A stretch of 35,694 nucleotides of DNA from an uncultured Clostridia bacterium. Its GTDB lineage: Bacteria; Bacillota; Clostridia; TANB77; CAG-508. The stretch spans positions 1 through 35,694 of the forward strand of contig CAKPKQ010000012.1 in NCBI GenBank assembly GCA_934167305.1, given 5' to 3'. Made by a program: the position numbers and the translations under genes. A model generated the notes under the pieces. It was given only the letters and a program-made list of their open reading frames with translations. It searched no databases and had not been told where the DNA came from. Each line of letters begins with the position of its first letter. Within the stretch, counting starts at the first letter, position 1. Shown here in pieces: positions 16,881 through 25,613 of this stretch.

Positions 16881-17718
16881 AAATTGTAAGCTGAGTTATA
16901 AAAATGACTATTTAGTAATTAGAAGTGAAAAATTACAGATGATTCATCTTTCAGAAATAAATATAATTATGATAGAAAATGGTATGGTATCAATAACATC
17001 GTATTTAATAAATGAGCTTATAAATAATAAAATTAAGCTAATATTTTGTGACGAATCACATAATCCTGCAGGTGAAATTGTGCCATACTACAGCTCTTTT
17101 AACACTAGTAAAAAGGTACAAAATCAGATTAAATGGAAAGATGAAACAAAAGATATTGTGTGGCAACAAATTGTAAAACATAAAATTCATAATCAAGCAA
17201 TGCTATTAAAGAAACTAGACATTAAGGGGTATGAGAAATTATTAGAATATGAAGAAAGTGTTGAAGTAGGAGACACAACAAATAGAGAAGGACATGCAGC
17301 GAAAGTATACTTTAATTTATTGTTTGGAAAAAAGTTTATAAGAGGAATGAATGATAGTATAAATAGTGGATTGGATTATGGATATTCTATACTATTATCA
17401 ACAATAAATAAAGAAGTTGCAAGTAAGGGCTACATAACTCAAATAGGAATAAACCATAAAAGCGAATTTAATCAATTTAATTTAACTTGTGATTTAATGG
17501 AACCATTCAGACCACTTATAGATGAGATTGTATATAATAGTACAAATTCTGAGTTTGATAAAAAACAAAAATACAAATTAATCAATTTTTTAAACAATGT
17601 AATAGAAATAAATAATAAAGAACAATTTGTGTCAAATGCGATTCCAATATATATACAAAGTGTATTTGATGCATTAGAAAATAATAAAGAAAGTAAAGTT
17701 TTAAACTATGAGATATAG
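16852..17718 (+). CDS. cas1: CRISPR integrase Cas1
   Basis: 288 aa, typical for type II-A Cas1. It begins MGWRTVVVNKNCKLSYK, the usual II-A start. The metal-binding residues are visible: E146 in REGHAAKVYF, H202 in INHKSEF and E217 in LMEPFRPL. With Cas2 it inserts new spacers at the leader end of the array. It overlaps cas9 by 29 bp and cas2 by 11 bp, so the genes are one translationally coupled unit. Confidence 0.96.
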   Translation: MGWRTVVVNKNCKLSYKNDYLVIRSEKLQMIHLSEINIIMIENGMVSITSYLINELINNKIKLIFCDESHNPAGEIVPYYSSFNTSKKVQNQIKWKDETKDIVWQQIVKHKIHNQAMLLKKLDIKGYEKLLEYEESVEVGDTTNREGHAAKVYFNLLFGKKFIRGMNDSINSGLDYGYSILLSTINKEVASKGYITQIGINHKSEFNQFNLTCDLMEPFRPLIDEIVYNSTNSEFDKKQKYKLINFLNNVIEINNKEQFVSNAIPIYIQSVFDALENNKESKVLNYEI

Positions 17719-18029
17719 ATTTATGAGAGTATTAGTATTTTTTGATTTGCCAACAGAAACAATAAAAGACAGAAAAATATATTCAAAATTCAGAAGATTC
17801 TTAATAAAAGAAGGTTTTATAATGATGCAAGAGTCTGTTTATTCTAAACTAACTCTTAACAATTCGGTTACAAGTGCAATTCGAGACAAAATTGAAAAGA
17901 ATAAACCACCAAAGGGAATAGTACAAATGCTTGTAATTACTGAAAAACAATTTAGTTCAATGGACTATATTGTGCGGTAGTAAAAACTATGATAATTTAG
18001 ATGACACAGAAAGGCTTGTAATATTATGA
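17708..18029 (+). CDS. cas2: Cas2, interrupted by an in-frame CGG / +1 frameshift near its end
   Basis: The start MRYRFMRVLVFFDLP (D13 is the conserved acidic residue) is standard. In frame 0 the protein stops early at TAG 17978-17980, after 90 residues ending MDYIVR. Skipping the single C at 17975 restores ...IV-GSKNYDNLDDTERLVIL and a TGA at 18027-18029, giving 106 residues, the normal II-A length and ending. The restored stop overlaps the csn2 start as ATGA, which supports the longer product as ancestral. The lost tail includes the last beta strand through which Cas2 binds Cas1, so the 90-aa form probably cannot support spacer acquisition. Either the gene is broken, the base is an error, or translation slips at the CGG codon. 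Confidence 0.88.
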
Positions 18030-18706
18030 TAATGTCTATAATTGGATTTGAAAAGAAGATAAACTTTGAAGAAAATACAGTAAATGTTTTAGAAATATAT
18101 AATCAAAAACTATTTTCGAATTTTATTAGTTGTATTAATGAACAATGTAATGGAGAAGCGGATGAAGACAATAAAATTGTACTAATGGATGGAGAAAAAA
18201 GAGTAAAAATTGATAAAAATGTATATGTACTAACCGATTTGTTTAATATTGACTTTAACTCAAAGAAAATAATAAATAAAATATACAATGTTTTAGAGCA
18301 AAATATAAAAAATAGACAAGACAATGAAGTGGAAAATATCATGCTACAATTAAGAAATTATTTAATTGAAGAAATAAATGAAATTCCATTTGAGTTTGAT
18401 ATAAATAGTGAAATTGAGATATTGGATTTGTTAAAAGTATTTAATGTAAAAATAGATACATCCTGCTATACTACCATAGTAGAAAAGATTGAGTTCATAA
18501 TAAGTGTACTATCAAACTTGAAGATTGCTGAAGTACTGGTAATACCTAATTTAAAAACATATGTAGATGAAAACGAATTGCTTGAAATATATAAATATTC
18601 AATATATAATAGTGTTAAGCTATTAATAGTAGAGAATATACATAGTGAAAAATTACTAAAATATGAGAATAAAAATATTATAGATGAAAATTTTGACGAG
18701 ATATAA
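18026..18706 (+). CDS. csn2: CRISPR adaptation protein Csn2 (defines subtype II-A)
   Basis: 226 aa, the normal length for Csn2, with the family's sequence of FE.KINFEENTVNVLEIYNQKLFSNFI at the start, VLTDLFNIDFNSKKI in the head domain and VLVIPNLKTYVDENELLEIY near the end. Csn2 forms a tetrameric ring around free DNA ends and is needed for spacer acquisition. The ATG at 18026 overlaps the restored cas2 stop (ATGA); an ATG six bases later is the alternative. It ends 57 bp before the first repeat. Confidence 0.88.
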   Translation: MIMSIIGFEKKINFEENTVNVLEIYNQKLFSNFISCINEQCNGEADEDNKIVLMDGEKRVKIDKNVYVLTDLFNIDFNSKKIINKIYNVLEQNIKNRQDNEVENIMLQLRNYLIEEINEIPFEFDINSEIEILDLLKVFNVKIDTSCYTTIVEKIEFIISVLSNLKIAEVLVIPNLKTYVDENELLEIYKYSIYNSVKLLIVENIHSEKLLKYENKNIIDENFDEI

Positions 18707-18763
18707 ATGAAAACTATCAAAATAACATCGGAGTCATTAATCGAAAAAAGTACTAAATTTGAG
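18707..18763 (+). promoter_or_regulatory. CRISPR leader with ATTTGAG leader-anchoring sequence
   Basis: 57 bp between csn2 and the first repeat. The last seven bases (18757-18763) are ATTTGAG, the leader-end sequence that directs Cas1-Cas2 to the first repeat in streptococcal type II-A systems. The leader is short and has no clear own promoter, so crRNA precursors may come from the cas transcript or from promoters in the repeats. Confidence 0.75.
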
Positions 18764-20977
18764 GTTTTAGTATTGTGTTATTTTAGATAGTAATAAAACC
18801 ATCTTCAAGTACAACATTCCAATTATTATGTTTTAGTATTGTGTTATTTTAGATAGTAATAAAACAGAATTATTATTTCAATAATTAGTACTATAGTTTT
18901 AGTATTGTGTTATTTTAGATAGTAATAAAACTGAGACACAAGTTGCGAATGAAATATTTGAGTTTTAGTATTGTGTTATTTTAGATAGTAATAAAACCAA
19001 AATTGATAAACTTCTCTTTGAGTTAACGTTTTAGTATTGTGTTATTTTAGATAGTAATAAAACTTTGCGTAAAAACATTGCAAATCAATGATTGTTTTAG
19101 TATTGTGTTATTTTAGATAGTAATAAAACGATTTGATTGCATTGCAATATATTCATCTTGTTTTAGTATTGTGTTATTTTAGATAGTAATAAAACATTTC
19201 ATTATACTACCTCTTTCCACTCGAAGTTTTAGTATTGTGTTATTTTAGATAGTAATAAAACAGAGGGATAAGAAATACCAATGCTTTGGCTGTTTTAGTA
19301 TTGTGTTATTTTAGATAGTAATAAAACTATATGCCCTTCCTGTATATGTATTCATTCGGTTTTAGTATTGTGTTATTTTAGATAGTAATAAAACATCTAT
19401 TGCCTTTTGCATTGTTTCAGCCATGTTTTAGTATTGTGTTATTTTAGATAGTAATAAAACTCAAACAATGTCGTACTTAATAGTGCTTTAGTTTTAGTAT
19501 TGTGTTATTTTAGATAGTAATAAAACAGAGGACTTCGTAAGAGAGTTATCTGACAAGTTTTAGTATTGTGTTATTTTAGATAGTAATAAAACAATAAAAG
19601 TGATCATAACAGGTACAACGATGTTTTAGTATTGTGTTATTTTAGATAGTAATAAAACCTTACCAAAAGAAAGCAGAGCAATATCTTTGTTTTAGTATTG
19701 TGTTATTTTAGATAGTAATAAAACTATTTCGAGGACTACAACACCTCCAGTTCCGTTTTAGTATTGTGTTATTTTAGATAGTAATAAAACTATTGATTGT
19801 ATAAAAATCAAATCAACAAAGTTTTAGTATTGTGTTATTTTAGATAGTAATAAAACTTTATTTATTTTATAAAATAAAAGTTATTGTTTTAGTATTGTGT
19901 TATTTTAGATAGTAATAAAACTCCTATGTCTGTTTTACTATCATACACAATGTTTTAGTATTGTGTTATTTTAGATAGTAATAAAACACCGGCGAAACGG
20001 TTTAGATAACAGCCCACGTTTTAGTATTGTGTTATTTTAGATAGTAATAAAACAATTACCAAAGATTATAAGTAAGAAAGAATGTTTTAGTATTGTGTTA
20101 TTTTAGATAGTAATAAAACTGCCATCATTCCAACAAATATAAAGATTATGTTTTAGTATTGTGTTATTTTAGATAGTAATAAAACATACTAAATACTAAT
20201 TGGAAGTTATGTAGTGTTTTAGTATTGTGTTATTTTAGATAGTAATAAAACAAATTTTGCCAATTCTATTAAAATCCTTGTGTTTTAGTATTGTGTTATT
20301 TTAGATAGTAATAAAACTAGTCCTGATGATGTTAATAATTATGTGAAGTTTTAGTATTGTGTTATTTTAGATAGTAATAAAACTAAAATTGTAAAGGGTT
20401 ATAATTCGCATAAGTTTTAGTATTGTGTTATTTTAGATAGTAATAAAACCTTTTAAAAGTATTAATAGTTAAATCAAATGTTTTAGTATTGTGTTATTTT
20501 AGATAGTAATAAAACGAAGAATTAGCTTTAAAACTAACTAAAGATGTTTTAGTATTGTGTTATTTTAGATAGTAATAAAACGTTAGATGTTAAGATCCCA
20601 GTAGTAAACGGGTTTTAGTATTGTGTTATTTTAGATAGTAATAAAACATATAATGACATCTTATATTGAGAATGTTCGTTTTAGTATTGTGTTATTTTAG
20701 ATAGTAATAAAACGTATGAAAAGGTATTAAACTTATACAGAAGGTTTTAGTATTGTGTTATTTTAGATAGTAATAAAACGCAACAAACCACAATAACAAC
20801 TACAGCTCAGTTTTAGTATTGTGTTATTTTAGATAGTAATAAAACCGAACTGAACAAAAAGAGGTTTCGAGGAAAGTTTTAGTATTGTGTTATTTTAGAT
20901 AGTAATAAAACGTTAATCTCAATTTGCTCATAATCGTACTAGTTTTAGTATTGTGTTATTTTAGATAGTAATAAAAT
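18764..20977 (+). CRISPR. Type II-A CRISPR array, 34 repeats and 33 spacers
   Basis: 36-bp repeats beginning GTTTTAGTATTGTG and ending AGTAATAAAAC, at a 66-bp period. Spacers are 30 bp except one of 31 (19328-19358) and one of 29 (19857-19885). Repeats appear identical from the first to the last but one. The last repeat ends AAAAT instead of AAAAC, as expected for the leader-distal end. Beyond it, 20994-21007 matches the first 14 bases of the repeat with one change: the remnant of an older, decayed repeat. The repeat starts with GTTTTAG as in most II-A systems and pairs with the tracrRNA described above. Confidence 0.98.
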
Positions 20978-21030
20978 AATGGGAGTCAATAGTGTTTTAG
21001 AATTGTGCGAATCCAGTCTATCAACAACCT

Positions 21031-21061
21031 AAAATACCAGAAAATATTTCTGGTATTTTTT
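21031..21061 (+). terminator. Terminator after the CRISPR array
   Basis: AAAATACCAGAAA pairs with TTTCTGGTATTTTTTT around ATA. Near-identical to 12661-12690. Confidence 0.85.
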
Positions 21062-21081
21062 TGTTAAATTTTAAAAACATA

Positions 21082-21110
21082 TTGACATCGTTACGTAACG
21101 ATGATAAAAT
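21082..21110 (+). promoter_or_regulatory. MerR-type promoter/operator of the second MerR-vWA operon
   Basis: TTGACA (21082-21087), 17-bp spacer, TAAAAT (21105-21110) with the same perfect 18-bp dyad (21086-21103) as the first operon. Confidence 0.85.
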
Positions 21111-21130
21111 AAGAACAGAGAGGTGAGAAA

Positions 21131-21517
21131 ATGGAATATAAAGTATCAGAACTTGCTGAAAAGGCAGGTGTTACTAAAAGAACCATACATTATTACATAA
21201 GCAAAGGCTTGCTTTTACCACCAGATGGAAATGGCGTAAATAGCTTATATAATGATAAACACTTAGAAAGATTACTTCTAATAAAAAAACTACAATCAGA
21301 ATATATGCCATTAAATAAAATAAGAGAATATATACTAGAAGATCACAATGAAAAGCAACCTGATTTAACTATAACAAAAGATCCTGAAAAAGAAATATAC
21401 ATTAAAGAAAATATATGTAATATATTTGAAATTCACTATTCACAGGAAAATGGAGAAAAATATAAGCATATTATAGAAAATGTAAAAAAATATGTAGAAA
21501 AGATGATGGAGGATTAA
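21131..21517 (+). CDS. MerR-family transcriptional regulator (copy 2)
   Basis: 128 aa, paralogous over its length to the regulator at 4524. The DNA-contacting N-terminus (YKVSELAEKAGVTKRTIHYY) is almost identical, and the operators are identical, so the two regulators should bind each other's promoters. The middle linker, after EYILE, is the divergent part and is six residues shorter. The vWA gene follows one base after the stop. No ligand domain is recognised. Confidence 0.9.
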   Translation: MEYKVSELAEKAGVTKRTIHYYISKGLLLPPDGNGVNSLYNDKHLERLLLIKKLQSEYMPLNKIREYILEDHNEKQPDLTITKDPEKEIYIKENICNIFEIHYSQENGEKYKHIIENVKKYVEKMMED

Positions 21518-21518
21518 T

Positions 21519-23720
21519 ATGGAAATAGTAGATTTAAAAGAATTAGCTCTTAAAAAGGTAAAAATAAATGGAAATGTAATAGGAAAATTTGGTACATTTG
21601 AAATTGAGCAAACCTTTAAGAATAATACAAAAAACGTACTAGAGGTTGGATACACATTTCCAATTGTTGAAACAGCAACTGTTGTTGGATTTGAAATTAA
21701 TGTTGGAGATAAAATTCTAAAAGGAAAATGTAAAGAAAAAGGAGAAGCTCAAAAAGAGTATCAAAGAAATATTGTACAAGGAAATAGTGCATACATGATG
21801 GAACAAGCAAGTGACAATATATTCAAAATTTCTATTGGAAAAATTGATAAAGATGAAGAAGTAAAATTAAAAATTTATTATATTGATAAATTTGAAATTA
21901 CAGATAATACAATTAAAATATTAATACCAACACTAGTAACACCAAGGTATAAATCAAATATTACAAATAAATTTCTTTTTGGAAAAGTTGATTATACAGT
22001 TGATTTCAATATAAATGTAAGTAAGGCACTAAATAGAAAAAGTATTAATTGTGTTAGTCATAAAATAAATTTAATAGATGATGAAAAGACTGAGAAAGTT
22101 GAAGTTTTAAATTATGATTTATCAAGTGATTTTAAATTATATATTGAACTAAAAAATGAACTATCTTCAAATGCAATAATATCGAAGACAAGAGATGATA
22201 AAGAAATGATATATTTATCATTTATGCCAGAAATTCTAGATACTTATGAAGATAGTGAAAAAGAGTATATGTTTATTATTGATATTTCTGGTTCAATGTA
22301 TGGAAATAAAATGGAAGAAACTAAAAAAGCTGTAATTGAATGCTTAAAACAATTGGATATAGGAGATAAATTTAATATAATACCATTTGAGTCAAAATTT
22401 AGTGCAATGAATATAAATTCTATTGAATATAATGAAGAAAATTTACAAAAAGCAATAGAATATGTTAATAATTTACAACCGACTGGCGGAACTGAAATAT
22501 TAAATCCTATAAAATTTGCACTATACCAAAAAGAAACTGATAAAATTATATTATTATTCACAGATGGACAAGTAGGTAATGAACAAGAAATTATTCAATA
22601 TGTAGATGAAAACATAAAGACTAGCAGAATTTTCCCATTTGGAATTGATACAAATGTTAATTCTTCTTTTATAAAACAACTTGCAAAAGTTGGAAATGGA
22701 AAAGCAGAGTTGATTCAGCCAAATGAAAAAATAGATGATAAAATTATAAGAACATTTGCAAGAATTCAAACTCCATTGTTAGAAAATCTTGAAATTGATT
22801 ATGGAAAAAATAAGGTAATTGACGAAATAAAAGAAGAAAAATGTTTGTTTAACTATGAATTTTTTAATGTATTTACTAAGCTAGAAAAGCTTGAAGATGA
22901 TATAATATTAAAGGGAAAAATACAAAATAAAGAATATTCATGGAAAATAAGTAAGGAAAGTATACAACATACAGATGTTGATATAGAAGTACTATTTGCA
23001 AAACAACAAATGGATAGACTAGAAGAATATATAAGAAATACTTATGAAAGTGATAAAATAGAAAACTATAAAAGTATGATAATTGAGTTAGCAGAGAAAT
23101 ATAATATAAATTCTAAATATACATCATTTATAACTGTGTATGAAAGAGAAAACAAATTATTAGAAGTTCCACAATATCAAGAAACAATATTAAGTAATAA
23201 ATTTATGGAAATGGATGAATGTTACTTAGGTGCACCAACATTTTTAAGAAAAGCAAGCTGTGATAGTTTAGATATACCAAGTTTCGTGAGAAGAAGTAAA
23301 ACTATAATAAAAGATACAACAGAAGAAATTCTGGAGGAAAAGGTAAATGAATATTATAAAGAATTTATTAAGCAAGAAACTAAATCAATATTAACATATA
23401 TTTTATATGCAACTTGTTACAAAAATAATATAAAATTCAATCATGCTGAATTTTTGAATTTCTTAAATAAAAATAAAGATGCTATTTTAGCAAATGATAT
23501 ATATATGCAATTAGTTTATAAGTATTATGAGAAAACAAAAAATTCACAAGTACTAGAGTTTTTAAGTGATGACTATAAAAAAGCAGTATATACAAACATG
23601 AAAATTAATGTTAATTTTAAATTGATAACAAGAGATGAGGCAGAAGCTATACTAAATGAAGATAGAATAAAAGAAAATATTGATAAAATATTATGGTATT
23701 TATCAAATAAAAAATATTGA
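21519..23720 (+). CDS. VIT/vWA-domain protein (copy 2) with two FtsZ-tail-like motifs
   Basis: 733 aa, paralogue of the protein at 4930. VIT domain about 1-135; vWA metal site D255-I-S-G-S at the same residue numbers as copy 1, so the first 560 residues align without large gaps. The linker is about 37 residues shorter but keeps two motifs, GAPTFLRK (G571) and LDIPSFVRR (D585), 14 residues apart (18 in copy 1). The C-terminal helical domain has diverged more. No signal peptide or membrane segment. Retention of the motifs in the otherwise variable linker suggests selection. Its role is unknown; a link to the division machinery is inferred. Confidence 0.85.
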   Translation: MEIVDLKELALKKVKINGNVIGKFGTFEIEQTFKNNTKNVLEVGYTFPIVETATVVGFEINVGDKILKGKCKEKGEAQKEYQRNIVQGNSAYMMEQASDNIFKISIGKIDKDEEVKLKIYYIDKFEITDNTIKILIPTLVTPRYKSNITNKFLFGKVDYTVDFNINVSKALNRKSINCVSHKINLIDDEKTEKVEVLNYDLSSDFKLYIELKNELSSNAIISKTRDDKEMIYLSFMPEILDTYEDSEKEYMFIIDISGSMYGNKMEETKKAVIECLKQLDIGDKFNIIPFESKFSAMNINSIEYNEENLQKAIEYVNNLQPTGGTEILNPIKFALYQKETDKIILLFTDGQVGNEQEIIQYVDENIKTSRIFPFGIDTNVNSSFIKQLAKVGNGKAELIQPNEKIDDKIIRTFARIQTPLLENLEIDYGKNKVIDEIKEEKCLFNYEFFNVFTKLEKLEDDIILKGKIQNKEYSWKISKESIQHTDVDIEVLFAKQQMDRLEEYIRNTYESDKIENYKSMIIELAEKYNINSKYTSFITVYERENKLLEVPQYQETILSNKFMEMDECYLGAPTFLRKASCDSLDIPSFVRRSKTIIKDTTEEILEEKVNEYYKEFIKQETKSILTYILYATCYKNNIKFNHAEFLNFLNKNKDAILANDIYMQLVYKYYEKTKNSQVLEFLSDDYKKAVYTNMKINVNFKLITRDEAEAILNEDRIKENIDKILWYLSNKKY

Positions 23721-23734
23721 AAGGAAGCTTAATT

Positions 23735-24253
23735 ATGAATTTTTTAGATTTAGCAAAAGAAAGATATTCATGCAGAAGTTTTGCAGAAAAAGAAGTTGAA
23801 ATGGAAAAAATTGAAAAAATATTAGAAGCAGCAAGAGTAGCACCAACAGCAGTAAACTATCAACCACAAAGAATATTAATATTAAACGATAAAGAAAAAT
23901 TATCAAAATTGAGTGAATGTACAAAAATGGGATGGAATGCTCCGTTGATAATGATAATTTGCTATGATAAAACAGTCTCATGGAAAAGCAAATTTGATGG
24001 AAGAGATGAAGGAATTGTTGATGCATCTATTGCAACAACTCAAATGATGTTAGAAGTTCAGGACTTAGGATTGGGCTCTACATGGATAGGATATTTTGAC
24101 TCTAATAAAGTTAGGGAAGTATACAAAATTCCAGAAAACCTAGAAATAATTGCGATGCTAGCTATTGGTTATCCATCAGCAGATGCAAAACCAAGTGAAA
24201 GACATTTAGATAGAAAACCTATAGAAGAAATCACATATTGGAATGAAATATAA
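23735..24253 (+). CDS. Nitroreductase-family protein
   Basis: 172 aa from the ATG at 23735, with GAAAGGAAG upstream; an in-frame TTG at 23717 that overlaps the preceding stop is rejected. The FMN-binding pattern is present: ERYSCRSF at residues 9-16, ARVAPTAVNYQPQRI and a C-terminal GLGSTWIGYF...AIGYPSADAKPSERH. Such enzymes are homodimeric flavoproteins that reduce nitro-compounds, quinones or flavins with NAD(P)H. The gene starts 14 bp after the vWA gene, so it may be read from the MerR-controlled promoter too. Confidence 0.88.
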   Translation: MNFLDLAKERYSCRSFAEKEVEMEKIEKILEAARVAPTAVNYQPQRILILNDKEKLSKLSECTKMGWNAPLIMIICYDKTVSWKSKFDGRDEGIVDASIATTQMMLEVQDLGLGSTWIGYFDSNKVREVYKIPENLEIIAMLAIGYPSADAKPSERHLDRKPIEEITYWNEI

Positions 24254-24256
24254 TAA

Positions 24257-24289
24257 AAGAACCGAATGAATTAATTCATTCGGTTTTTT
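24257..24289 (+). terminator. Bidirectional terminator
   Basis: AACCGAATGAA pairs with TTCATTCGGTT around TTAA, followed by TTTT; it serves the nitroreductase gene and possibly the convergent pyrophosphatase-like gene. Confidence 0.85.
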
Positions 24290-24327
24290 ACGTGAAAGCA
24301 ATGTCAAGCTAAATATATCAAAGTCCA

Positions 24328-24663
24328 TTATCTTATAATAATATGATCAAAATATTGCTCCTGAAATTCAGTTAAAGCTTCAATAGCTGAATTATCATAA
24401 TTTTTACCATCTGGTACAATTATTAGTTTGTCATCATTATCATTTGTCCTGTGAATTATAGCAATACACCTGCCCTCGAAGTTTTCAACAGGTTCGAAAA
24501 CACCAAGCAAATAGCAATCTAATTCTTCTCCATCTCCACTAATTGTATTTGGAACAAAACCATAATTAACTGGGTATATAAAACCATGCTTTGGGTGTTT
24601 GCTTCCTAAAGGTCTATCAATTTTAATTTTTAAAACTTTTCCTAAATAATCATTAACTTTCAT
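24328..24663 (-). CDS. Short inorganic pyrophosphatase-like protein
   Basis: 111 aa, shorter than the 160-180 aa family I enzymes, but with their core: KIDRPLGSKHPKHGFIYPVNYGFV, then D-G-E-E-L-D-C-Y-L-L-G (metal-binding acidic cluster) and a final FQEQYF. This short form is common in Clostridia and is annotated as an inorganic diphosphatase family protein; the exact substrate is uncertain. The start has AGGAGTG just upstream. Confidence 0.8.
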   Translation of the reverse strand: MKVNDYLGKVLKIKIDRPLGSKHPKHGFIYPVNYGFVPNTISGDGEELDCYLLGVFEPVENFEGRCIAIIHRTNDNDDKLIIVPDGKNYDNSAIEALTEFQEQYFDHIIIR

Positions 24664-24742
24664 ATTACACTCCTAAAATCATTTGCAAACATTATATCAT
24701 ATTAAATAAAATAATGATATAATTTGAATAAAGGAGAAAACT

Positions 24743-24961
24743 ATGGGAATAATATTGTATGTAATATTTCTAATATTTTGTATATTTGCAGGATTTAATG
24801 GGCTTCCAATAATGTTTACTTTTCCAGTTATTACAATAGTAATAATTGTAGCTATTGCTTTAAATAAAAATAGTTATAAAAATGTTGAAAAAACGAGCGA
24901 TGAGGCAAATGATGATGACATTCAAGATTTAGTATTTTGGGATATGATTAACAAAAAATAA
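24743..24961 (+). CDS. Small membrane protein, two transmembrane segments
   Basis: 72 aa. Two hydrophobic helices (about residues 2-19 and 23-42, separated by NGLP) are followed by a charged cytoplasmic tail ending DLVFWDMINKK. AAAGGAG precedes the ATG, and TATAAT lies about 20 bp upstream of it. No family recognised. Confidence 0.65.
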   Translation: MGIILYVIFLIFCIFAGFNGLPIMFTFPVITIVIIVAIALNKNSYKNVEKTSDEANDDDIQDLVFWDMINKK

Positions 24962-24980
24962 TGTGAAATTTTTGTGAATT

Positions 24981-25022
24981 TTAGCACTCTACTATTGACT
25001 CTGCTAAAAACAGATATATAAT
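24981..25022 (+). promoter_or_regulatory. Hsp20 promoter with partial CIRCE (HrcA) operator
   Basis: TTAGCACTC (24981-24989), nine bases, then CTCTGCTAA: the left half is a perfect CIRCE half-site, while the right half keeps only TGCTAA. It overlaps TTGACT (24995-25000), which is 16 bp from TATAAT (25017-25022). HrcA repression with heat induction is therefore likely but may be weak. Confidence 0.6.
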
Positions 25023-25117
25023 ATAATCGAAATTGATAAAGAGGATTTATCAAAATACATATGTGCCACTCCCATCAAGTGTCAACACATAAATATAATT
25101 TTAAGGAGTTGATTTTT

Positions 25118-25534
25118 ATGATGATGATACCAAGAAGACGTGATTTTGACTTATTAGACGACATGTTTGGAGATGTATTTTTCAATGAGGGAGAAAGCAA
25201 ATTAATGAAAACAGACATCAAAGAAAAAAAGGATGAATATGTTATAGACATTGATTTGCCAGGTTATGAAAAAGAAGGTATAAAATTAAATATTCAAGAC
25301 GGATATTTAACAGTACATGCAACAGTTAATAAAGAAGAAAAAGATGAAGAAAAAGGTAAATTTGTACGTAAAGAAAGATATTCAGGAGAATGTTCAAGAA
25401 GCTTTTATGTTGGTGAAAACGTAACAGAAAATGAAATTAAAGCTAAATTTAAAAACGGAACACTTACAATAGAAATTCCTAAAAAAGAAGAAAAGAAAGA
25501 ATTGCCTGAGAAAAAATATATTCCAATAGAATAA
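25118..25534 (+). CDS. Small heat-shock protein Hsp20
   Basis: 138 aa from the ATG at 25118, chosen for AAGGAG 9 bp upstream; the longer frame from 25061 has no such site. The alpha-crystallin domain runs from about residue 27 (MKTDIKEKKDEYVIDIDLPG) to KNGTLTIEIPKK, with the A-x-x-x-n-G-v-L-type signature present as AKFKNGTLTIEIP. It is an ATP-independent holdase that keeps unfolding proteins soluble. A CIRCE-like operator precedes it. Confidence 0.92.
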   Translation: MMMIPRRRDFDLLDDMFGDVFFNEGESKLMKTDIKEKKDEYVIDIDLPGYEKEGIKLNIQDGYLTVHATVNKEEKDEEKGKFVRKERYSGECSRSFYVGENVTENEIKAKFKNGTLTIEIPKKEEKKELPEKKYIPIE

Positions 25535-25540
25535 TAAAAG

Positions 25541-25570
25541 AACCTCATATTTAATATATGAGGCTTTTAT
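25541..25570 (+). terminator. Terminator after hsp20
   Basis: CCTCATAT pairs with ATATGAGG, followed by CTTTTATTTT. Confidence 0.8.
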
Positions 25571-25613
25571 TTTATATGATATAATGTAAAAAAATATTAA
25601 GGAGAGTAAATTA

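Noticed and set aside
19857..19885. AT-palindromic 29-bp spacer as a degenerate repeat
   Set aside because: It has the right place and length for a spacer and no similarity to the repeat; it is simply AT-rich.
18764..20977. Self-targeting spacers
   Set aside because: I compared spacers by eye with the rest of the window and found no match of useful length. This does not exclude targets elsewhere in the genome.
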